This document shows positions 53,279 through 64,000 of a stretch of DNA of 64,000 bases, piece by piece; the stretch's first letter is position 1; each line of letters opens with the position of its first letter. Location of the stretch: the NCBI GenBank assembly GCA_012861695.1, contig JAAOOA010000598.1:1-64000 (forward strand), read 5' to 3'. The stretch comes from Trematomus loennbergii. Its lineage: Eukaryota; Chordata; Actinopteri; Perciformes; Nototheniidae. Both the position numbers and the translations under genes were made by a program. The notes under the pieces are model-generated. The model did no database searches and had not been told where the DNA came from. It was given only the letters and a program-made list of their open reading frames with translations.

Positions 53279-53389
53279 CTACATATAAACAATGCATGTC
53301 AACTCATCATTCTGTCACCTTCTGCAGCATATAGTCACATCACTTTGTATTGCTATCAGTGAGTGCATGAGCTCTGCTATCAGTCTGTC

Positions 53390-56300
53390 ATTATAGTGTC
53401 ATAGTACTGGAAGATATATACTAATAGTACAATACGTACAACTCATGCTAATGTCATAGTACTGGGATGATATATACTAATACAATACGTAGAACTCATG
53501 CTAATGTCGTAGTACTGGAATGATATATACTAATAGTACAATACATACAACTCATGCTAATGTCATAGTACTGGGACGATATATACTATAGTACAATACA
53601 ATACATACAACTCATGCTAATGTCATAGTACTGGGATGATATATACTAATAGTACAATACGTACAACTCATGCTAATGTCATAGTACTGGGATGATACTA
53701 ATAGTACAAACAATACATACAACTCATGCTAATGTCATAGTACTGGGATGATATATACTAATAGTTCAATACATACAACTCATGCTAATGTCATAGTACT
53801 GGTATGATATATACTAATAGTACAATACGTACAACTCATGCTAATGTCGTAGTACTGGGATGATATATACTAATAGTACAATACAATACAATACATACAA
53901 CTCATGCTAATGTCATAGTACTGGGATGATATATACTAATAGTTCAATACATACAACTCATGCTAATGTCATAGTACTGGTATGATATATACTAATAGTA
54001 CAATACGTACAACTCATGCTAATGTCATAGTACTGGGATGATACATACTATAGTACAATACGTACAACTCATGCTAATGTCGTAGTACTGGGATGATACT
54101 AATAGTACACTACAATACATACAACTCATGCTAATGTCATAGTACTGGGATGATATATACTAATAGTACAATACAATATATACAAACTCATGCTAATGTC
54201 ATAGTACTGGGATGATATATACTAATAGTTCAATACATACAACTCATGCTAATGTCATAGTACTGGTATGATATATACTAATAGTACAATACGTACAACT
54301 CATGCTAATGTCATAGTACTGCGATGATATATACTAATAGTTCAATACATACAACTCATGCTAATGTCATAGTACTGCGATGATATATACTAATAGTACA
54401 ATACGTACAACTCATGCTAACATCATAGTACTGCGATGATATATACTAATAGTTCAATACATACAACTCATGCTAATGTCATAGTACTGGTATGATATAT
54501 ACTAATAGTATAATACGTACAACTCATGCTAATGTCGTAGTACTGTATGATATATACTAATAGTACAATACGTACAACTCTGCTAATGTCATAGTATGGG
54601 ATGATGCATACTAATAGTACACTACAATACATACAACTCATGCTAATGTCATAGTACTGGGATGATATATACTAATAGTCAATACGTAGAACTCATGCTA
54701 ATGTCGTAGTACTGGGATGATATATACTAATAGTACATACATACAACTCATGCTAATGTCATAGTACTGGGACGAATATACTAATAGTACAATACAATAC
54801 ATACAACTCATGCTAATGTCATAGTACTGGGATGATATATACTAATAGTACAATACGTACAACTCATGCTAAGTTGTAGTACTGGGATGATACTAATAGT
54901 ACAATACAATACATACAACTCATGCTAATGTCATAGTACTGGGATGATATATACTAATAGTTCAATCCATACAACTCATGCTAATGTCATAGTACTGGTA
55001 TGATATATACTAATAGTACAATACGTACAACTCATGCTAATGTCGTAGTACTGGGATGATATATACTAATAGTATAATACGTACAACTCATGCTAATGTT
55101 GTAGTACTGGTATGATATATACTAATAGTACAATACAATACAATACATACAACTCATGCTAATGTCATAGTACTGGGATGATATATACTAATAGTTCAAT
55201 ACATACAACTCATGCTAATGTCATAGTACTGGTATGATATATACTAATAGTACAATACGTACAACTCATGCTAATGTCATAGTACTGGGATGATACATAC
55301 TAATAGTACACTACAATACATACAACTCATGCTAATGTCATAGTACTGGTATGATATATACTAATAGTACAATACGTACAAACTGCTAATGTCGTAGTAC
55401 TGGGATGATATATACTAATAGTACAATACAATATATACAACTCATGCTAATGTCATAGTACTGGGATGATATATACTAATAGTTCAATACATACAACTCA
55501 TGCTAATGTCATAGTACTGGTATGATATATACAATAGTACAATACGTACAACTCATGCTAATGTCATAGTATACTGCGATGATATATACTATAGTTCAAT
55601 ACATACAACTCATGCTAATGTCATAGTACTGCGATGATATATATAATAGTACAATACGTACAACTCATGCTAACATCATAGTACTGCGATGATATATACT
55701 AATAGTTCAATACATACAACTCATGCTAATGTCATAGTACTGGTATGATATATACTAATAGTACAATACGTACAACTCATGCTAATGTCATAGTACTGGT
55801 ATGATATATACTAATAGTACAATACGTACAACTCATGCTAATGTCATAGTACTGCGATGATATATACTAATAGTTCAATACATAAACTCATGCTAATGTC
55901 ATAGTACTGCGATGATATATACTAATAGTACAATACGTACAACTCATGCTAACATCATAGTACTGCGATGATATATACTAATAGTTCAATACAACAACTC
56001 ATGCTAATGTCATAGTACTGGTATGATATATACTAATAGTACAATACTTACAACTCATGCTAATGTCATAGTACTGGTATGATATATACTAATAGTACAA
56101 TACGTACAACTCATGCTAATGTCATAGTACTGCGATGATATATACTAATAGTTCAATACATACAACTCATGCTAATGTCATAGTACTGGGACGATATATA
56201 CTAATAGTACAATACAATACATACAACTCATGCTAATGTCATAGTACTGGGATGATATATACTAATAGTACAATACGTACAACTCATGCTAATGTCATAG

Positions 56301-59300
56301 TACTGGGATGATACTAATAGTACAATACAATACTACAACTCATGCTAATGTCATAGTACTGGGATGATATATACTAATAGTTCAATACATACAACTCATG
56401 CTAATGTCATAGTACTGGTATGATATATACTAATAGTACAATACGTACAACTCATGCTAATGTCGTAGTACTGGGATGATATATACTAATAGTACAATAC
56501 AATACAATACATACAACTCATGCTAATGTCATAGTACTGGGATGATATATACTAATAGTTCAATACTACAACTCATGCTAATGTCATAGTACTGGTATGA
56601 TATACTAATAGTACAATACGTACAACTCATGCTAATGTCATAGTACTGGGATTATACATACTAATAGTACAATACGTACAACTCATGCTAATGTCGTAGT
56701 ACTGGGATGATACTAATAGTACACTACAATACATACAACTCATGCTAATGTCATAGTACGGGATGATAATACTAATAGTACAATACAATATATACAATCA
56801 TGCTAATGTCATAGTACTGGTATGATATATACTAATAGTACAATACGTACAACTCATGCTAATGTCATAGTACTGGGATGATACATACTAATAGTACAAT
56901 ACGTACAACTCATGCTAATGTCGTAGTACTGGGATGATACTAATAGTACACTACAATACATACAACTCATGCTAATGTCATAGTACTGGGATGATATATA
57001 CTAATAGTACAATACAATATATACAACTCATGCTAATGTCATAGTACTGGGATGATATATACTAATAGTTCAATACATACAACTCATGCTAATGTATAGT
57101 ACTGGTATGATATATACTAATAGTACAATACGTACAACTCATGCTAATGTCATAGTACTGGTATGATATATACTAATAGTTCAATACATACACTCATGCT
57201 AATGTCATAGTACTGCGATGATATATACTAATAGTACAATACGTACAACTCATGCTAACATCATAGTACTGCGATGATATATACTAATAGTTCAATACAT
57301 ACAACTCATGCTAATGTCATAGTACTGGTATGATATATACTAATAGTACAATACGTACAACTCATGCTAATGTCGTAGTACTGGGATGATTATTACTAAT
57401 AGTATAATACGTACAACTCATGCTAATGTCGTAGTACTGGTATGATATATACTAATAGTACAATACGTACAACTCATGCTAATGTCATAGTACTGGGATG
57501 ATGCATACTAATAGTACACTACAATACATACAACTCATGCTAATGTCATAGTACTGGGATGATATATACTAATAGTACAATACGTAGAACTCATGCTAAT
57601 GTCGTAGTACTGGGATGATATATACTAATAGTACAATACATACAACTCATGCTAATGTCATAGTACTGGGACGATATATACTAATAGTACAATACAATAC
57701 ATAAACTCATGCTAATGTCATAGTACTGGGATGATATATACTAATAGTACAATACGTACAACTCATGCTAATGTTGTAGTACTGGGATGATACTAATAGT
57801 ACAATACAATACATACAACTCTGCTATGTCATAGTAATGGGATGATATATACTAATAGTTCAATACATACAACTCATGCTAATGTCATAGTACTGGTATG
57901 ATATATACTAATAGTACAATACGTACAATCATGCTAATGTCGTAGTACTGGGATGATATATACTAATAGTATAATACGTACAACTCATGCTAATGTTGTA
58001 GTACTGGTATGATATATACTAATAGTACAATACAATACAATACATACAACTCATGCTAATGTCATAGTACTGGGATGATATATAATAGTTCAATACATAC
58101 AACTCATGCTAATGTCATAGTACTGGTATGATATATACTAATAGTACAATACGTACAACTCATGCTAATGTCATAGTACTGGGATGATACATACTAATAG
58201 TACACTACAATACATACAACTCATGCTAATGTCATAGTACTGGTATGATATATACTAATAGTACAATACGTACAAACTAATGCATGTAGTACTGGGATGA
58301 TATATACTAATAGTACAATACAATATATACAACTCATGCTAATGTCATAGTACTGGGATGATATATACTAATAGTTCAATACATACAACTCATGCTATGT
58401 CATAGTACTGGTATGATATATACTAATAGTACAATACGTACAACTCATGTAATGTCATAGTACTGCGATGATATATACTAATAGTTCAATACATACAACT
58501 CATGCTAATGTCATAGTACTGCGATGATATATACTAATAGTACAATACGTACAACTCATGCTAACATCATAGTACTGCGATGATATATACTAATAGTTCA
58601 ATACATACAACTCATGCTAATGTCATAGTACTGGTATGATATATACTAATAGTACAATACGTACAACTCTGCTAATGTCATAGTACTGGTATGATATATA
58701 CTAATAGTACAATACGTACAACTCATGCTAATGTCATAGTACTGCGATGATATATACTAATAGTTCAATACATACAACTCATGCTAATGTCATAGTACTG
58801 CGATGATATATACTAATAGTACAATACGTACACTCATGCTAACATCATAGTACTGCGATGATATATACTAATAGTTCAATACATACAACTCATGCTAATG
58901 TCATAGTACTGGTATGATATATACTAATAGTACAATACTTACAACTCATGCTAATGTCATAGTACTGGTATGATATATACTAATAGTACAATACGTACAA
59001 CTCATGCTAATGTCATAGTACTGCGATGATATATACTAATAGTTCAATACATACAACTCATGCTAATGTCATAGTACTGCGATGATATATACTAATAGTA
59101 CAATAGTACAACTCATGCTAACATCATAGTACTGCGATGATATATACTAATAGTTCAATACATACAACTCATGCTAATGTCATAGTACTGGTATGATATA
59201 TACTAATAGTACAATACGTACAACTCATGCTAATGTCATAGTACTGGTATGATATATACTAATAGTACAATACGTACAAACTCATGCTAATGTCATAGTA

Positions 59301-62300
59301 CTGCGATGATATATACTAATAGTTCAATACATACAACTCATGCTAATGTCATAGTACTGGGACGAATATATACTAATAGTACAATACAATACAACAACTC
59401 ATGCTAATGTCATAGTACTGGGATGATATATACTAATAGTACAATACGTACAACTCATGCTAATGTCATAGTACTGGGATGATACTAATAGTACAATACA
59501 ATACATACAACTCATGCTAATGTCATAGTACTGGGATGATATATACTAATAGTTCAATACATACAACTCATGCTAATGTCATAGTACTGGTATGATATAT
59601 ACTAATAGTACAATACGTACAACTCATGCTAATGTCGTAGTACTGGGATGATATACTAATAGTACAATACAATACAAACATACACTCATGCTAATGTCAT
59701 AGTACTGGATGATTATAAAAGTTCAATACATACAACTCATGCTAATGTCATAGTACTGGTATGATATATACTAATAGTACAATACGTACAACTCATGCTA
59801 ATGTCATAGTACTGGGATTATTACATACATAGTACAATACGTACAACTCATGCTAATGTCGTAGTACTGGGATGATACTAATAGTCACTACAATACATAC
59901 AACTCATGCTAATGTCATAGTACTGGGATGATATATACTAATAGTACAATACAATATATACAACTCATGCTAATGTCATAGTACTGGATGATATATACTA
60001 ATAGTACAATACGAAAACTCATGCTAAGTCATAGTACTGGGATGATACATACTAATAGTACAATACGTACAACTCATGCTAATGTCGTAGTACTGGGATG
60101 ATACTAAAGTACACTACAATACATACAACTCATGCTAATGTCATAGTACTGGGATGATATATACTAATAGTACACAAATATATAAATCATGCTATGTCAT
60201 AGTACTGGGATGATATATACTAATAGTCAATACATACAACTCATGCTAATGTCATGTAGTATCTATGATATATACTAATAGTACAATACGTACAACTCAT
60301 GCTAATGTCATAGTACTGGTATGATATATACTAATAGTTCAATACATACAACTCATGCTAATGTCATAGTACTGCGATGATATATACTAATAGTACAATA
60401 CGTTACAACTCATGCTAACATCATAGTACTGCGATGATATATACTAATAGTTCAATACATACAACTCATGCTAATGTCATAGTACTGGTATGATATATAC
60501 TAATAGTACAATACGTACAACCATGCTAATGTCGTAGTACTGGGATGATATATACTAATAGTATAATACGTACAACTCATGCTAATGTCGTAGTACTGGT
60601 ATGATATATACTAATAGTACAATACGTACAACTCATGCTAATGTCATAGTACTGGGATGATGCATACTAATAGTACACTACAATACATACAACTCATGCT
60701 AATGTCATAGTACTGGATGATATATACTAATAGTACAATACGTAGAACTCATGCTAATGTCGTAGTACTGGGATGATATATACTAATAGTACATACATAC
60801 AACTCATGCTAATGTCATAGTACTGGGACGATATATACTAATAGTACAATACAATACATACAACTCATGCTATGTCATAGTACTGGGATGATATATACTA
60901 ATAGTACAATACGTACAACTCATGCTAATGTTGTAGTACTGGGATGATACTAATAGTACAATACAATACATACAACTCATGCTAATGTCATAGTACTGGA
61001 TGATATACTAATAGTTCAATACATACAACTCATGCTAATGTCATGTACTGGTATGATATATACTAATAGTACAATACGTACAACTCATGCTAATGTCGTA
61101 GTACTGGGATGATAATACTAATAGTATAATACGTACAACTCATGCTAATGTTGTAGTACTGGTATGATTATACTAATAGTACAATACAATACAATACATA
61201 CAACTCATGCTAATGTCATAGTACTGGGATGAATATACTAATAGTTCAATACATACAACTCATGCTAATGTCATAGTACTGGTATGATATATACTAATAG
61301 TACAATACGTACAACTCATGCTAATGTCATAGTACTGGGATGATACATACTAATAGTACACTACAATCATACAACTCATGCTAATGTCATAGTACTGGTA
61401 TGATATATACTAATAGTACAATACGTACAACTAATGCTAATGTCGTAGTACTGGGATGATATATACTAATAGTACAATACAATATATACAACTCATGCTA
61501 ATGTCATAGTACTGGGATGATATATACTAATAGTTCAATACATACAACTCATGCTAAGTCTAGTACTGGTATGATATATACTAATAGTACAATACGTACA
61601 ACTCATGCTAATGTCATAGTACTGCGATGATATATACTAATAGTTCAATACATACAACTCATGCTAATGTCATAGTACTGCGATGATATATACTAATAGT
61701 ACAATACGTACAACTCATGCTAATCATAGTACTGCGATGATATATACTATAGTTCAATACATACAACTCATGCTAATGTCATAGTACTGGTATGATATAC
61801 TAATAGTACAATACGTACAACTCATGCTAATGTCATAGTACTGGTATGATATATCTAATAGTACAATACGTACAACTCATGCTAATGTCATAGTACTGCG
61901 ATGATATATACAATAGTTCAATACATACAACTCATGCTAATGTCATAGTACTGCGATGATATATACTAATAGTACAATACGTACAACTCATGCTAACATC
62001 ATAGTACTGCGATGATATATACTAATAGTTCAATACATACAACTCATGCTAATGTCATAGTACTGGTATGATATATACTAATATACAATACTTACAACTC
62101 ATCTAATGTCATAGTACTGGTATGATATATACTAATAGTACAATACGTACAACTCATGCTAATGTCATAGTACTGCGATGATATATACTAATAGTTCAAT
62201 ACATACAACTCATGCTAATGTCATAGTACTGCGTGATATATACTAATAGTACAATACGTACAAACTCATGCTAACATCATAGTACTGCGATGATATATAC

Positions 62301-62693
62301 TAATAGTTCATACATACAACTCTGCTAATGTCATAGTACTGGTATGATATATACTAATAGTACAATACGTACAACTCATGCTAATGTCATAGTACTGGTA
62401 TGATATATACTAATAGTACAATACGTACAACTCATGCTAATGTCATAGTACTGCGATGATATATACTAATAGTTCAATACATACAACTCATGCTAATGTC
62501 ATAGTACTGGTATGATATATACTAATAGTACATAATCGTACAACTCATGCTAATGTCATAGTACTGGTTATGATTATACTAATAGTACAATACGTACAAC
62601 TCATGCTAATGTCATAGTCTGCGATGATATATACTAATAGTTCAATACTACAACTCATGCTAATGTCATAGTACTGGATGATATATACTAATA
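53390..62693. repeat. 56-bp satellite array with about 3-kb higher-order repeats
   Basis: The monomer is about 56 bp, sharing CATGCTAATGTCATAGTACT, GGGATGATATATACTAATAG and TACAATACGTACAACT. Subtypes carry TTCAATACATAC, ACAATACAATAC, CTACAATAC and GCTAACATCATAG. Rare markers repeat at long range. GATGATGCAT occurs near 54601, 57499 and 60657. GCTAACATCATAG occurs near 54417, 57254 and 60416, and in clusters at 55669/55949, 58560/58840/59118 and 61996/62272 (with a deleted version near 61723). This implies three blocks of about 2.84-3.16 kb. The first lacks one 280-bp (5-monomer) segment. Single-base deletions are frequent. Confidence 0.95.
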
Positions 62694-63475
62694 GGCTAAG
62701 GCTCCAGTGGGGACCTTGTTCCCTGCGTGTGCCTCTCCACCTCTGTTTCTTACTCTCTTACTTGCTACCCTTTTCCCTTAACCTATCCTAAGGAGTGCTT
62801 GTTCTTCCTTCTGTCTGTCTGTGTCTGTGTATTCTCATGTCAGATTAACCCAGCCAAATTGTTCTTGTTTTGTGTCCAAATCTCCGCCGGGATCCGGAGT
62901 CGAGGCTGATCCTCTTGCTGTGGTCCTGTGCCCTGGATCCTCTATCCTGAGTTCTGGATTAAGGTGTGGACTTCGGGTCGTGCTGAACCTGTCTCGCGTC
63001 CTGCCTGACTCTCATCACTACTTCCCTGATGGCTCCCACAGGATTGTTGTTGACATCTTCGTGGATTCATCTTCTTATTAGACACATGCATTACGCAAAC
63101 ATTCGGTCTACCCACGCTGTAAAATTGTATTATCATCTCTTCGATTTACACACGGCATCTATTGCACGTCTGTCCGTCCTGGGACAGGGATCCCTCCTCT
63201 GTTGCTCTCCCTGAGGTTTCTCCCATTTTTCCCTTTAAACTGTGGGTTTTTCTCTGGAAGTGTTTCCTTGTACGATGTGAGGGTCTAAGGACAGAGGGTC
63301 TAAGGACAGAGGGTGTCGTTTTTCTCATACTGATATTCTGAACAAACTGTGCTGTTGTATTTGCTGTAAAGTGTCTTTACTGTAGGTATTTTTATTATAT
63401 GTACAGCACTTTGGCTCCACCAAAAATCGTTTAAAAATGTGCTATATAAATAAAACTTGATTTGATTTGATTTGA
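62694..63475 (+). mobile_element. 5'-truncated LINE inserted in the satellite
   Basis: AATAG flanks the insertion on both sides (before 62694 and from 63476). The 3' end is TGTGCTATATAAATAAAACT followed by a TTGATTTGATTTG tail, the hallmark of fish CR1/L2-type LINEs. The interior (e.g. CGGGTCGTGCTGAACCTG) has short frames only. The satellite resumes directly after it. Confidence 0.7.
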
Positions 63476-63577
63476 ATAGTACAATACATACAACTCATGC
63501 TAATGTCATAGTACTGGGACGATATATACTAATAGTACAATACAATACATACAACTCATGCTAATGTCGTAGTACTG
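63476..63577. repeat. Right stub of the 56-bp satellite
   Basis: About two units (TACAATACATACAACTCATGC, GGGACGATATATACTAATAG) continue the array after the LINE, then end abruptly at 63577. Confidence 0.9.
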
Positions 63578-64000
63578 CGGCACTCGCCATACGGCCGAAT
63601 CACAACCGTGAGGATATATCCTTTACCAACCCCACTCTCACTCTCATATGCTGAAATATATTATTCATGTATTCAATTATATTTTCCTATAAATGTTAGT
63701 GTTCTGAGAGTTGATGGTTGGGTTGACAGTGAGGGTTAGGGTGATGCTCAGCAGGGCCCAACAATTATAGTTCATCACAAAAAGGTAAGTGGGGAGAGCC
63801 CTTCAGCAGATTTGTCATAACGTCATTTTATTTGTAAAAACTGTTGGCTGGTATCTTCATGCCAATGCATCGAAACCAAGTGATTTCCATTCGTTAATAA
63901 CAAGTACTAAAATCTATTTAAATAGACTCTAGCATTAAGATGTCTTTAAACTAGTTGTTTGTGGTTGCTACGGCAACGTCATTTCCTGTAAAGTCCGCCA
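63578..64000. other. Unique sequence to the window end
   Basis: Non-repetitive AT-rich sequence. No gene, RNA or element is recognised. It is the array's right flank. Confidence 0.5.

Noticed and set aside
53390..62693. Phage-like or CRISPR-like regular repeat
   Set aside because: Monomers are head-to-tail with no spacers and show higher-order structure. It is satellite DNA.

Overview
The window reads as nuclear DNA of a ray-finned (teleost) fish. It has spliced genes with GT-AG introns, fish-type non-LTR retrotransposons, many short inverted-repeat DNA transposons (hAT-like with 8-bp duplications, piggyBac-like at TTAA), an endogenous-retrovirus remnant, and no bacterial-style gene organisation. 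By my estimate more than half of the 64 kb is tandem repeat. The species cannot be read from the sequence.

The main host gene is srsf7 (splicing factor 9G8), on the minus strand from its start codon at 27634 to a poly(A) signal near 7880. I traced eight coding exons by splice sites and reading phase: 27604-27634, 23729-23909 (RRM), 21943-22121 (zinc knuckle), 18452-18516, 14337-14409, 13959-14102 (RS domain), 9145-9181 and 7975-8061. Fewer than 800 coding bases are spread over almost 20 kb because most introns are filled with minisatellites. Intron 1 holds one array copied from its own 3' splice junction and another rich in splice-acceptor-like units. Intron 2 is an E-box array, intron 3 is almost wholly tandem repeat, and intron 4 is a 15-bp array with an AP-1 site per unit. 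Intron 6 holds one minisatellite split by nested transposons. Exon 3 is one base short of the family frame. A second minus-strand gene begins at 4312 behind three GC boxes; only its first coding exon is in the window, and its intron runs left into a 3.6-kb array.

Upstream of srsf7, 27.7-36 kb is intergenic. It holds a truncated LINE with a 12-bp duplication, several MITEs, a tandem repeat of about 430 bp, and nine copies of a 115-bp repeat. From 36.0 to 39.25 kb lies a nearly full-length APE-type LINE (minus strand, frameshifted). Next to it (39.3-42.0 kb) is a fragmented gene that looks like a zinc-finger plus tyrosine-recombinase (Crypton-like) protein, broken by several single-base frame changes and a 56-bp minisatellite.

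From 47.2 to 53.2 kb a hAT-like element with clear 8-bp duplications contains an LTR retroelement (two roughly 0.65-kb direct repeats, integrase C-terminal remnant, LINE fragment) and a long fold-back element. From 53.4 to 62.7 kb, plus a stub after 63.5 kb, a 56-bp satellite is organised in three higher-order blocks of about 2.9-3.2 kb. A truncated LINE has inserted into it.

Single-base deletions recur inside arrays and coding regions (srsf7, LINE, recombinase gene). This suggests either real decay or an under-polished long-read assembly, so frame breaks here should be treated cautiously.
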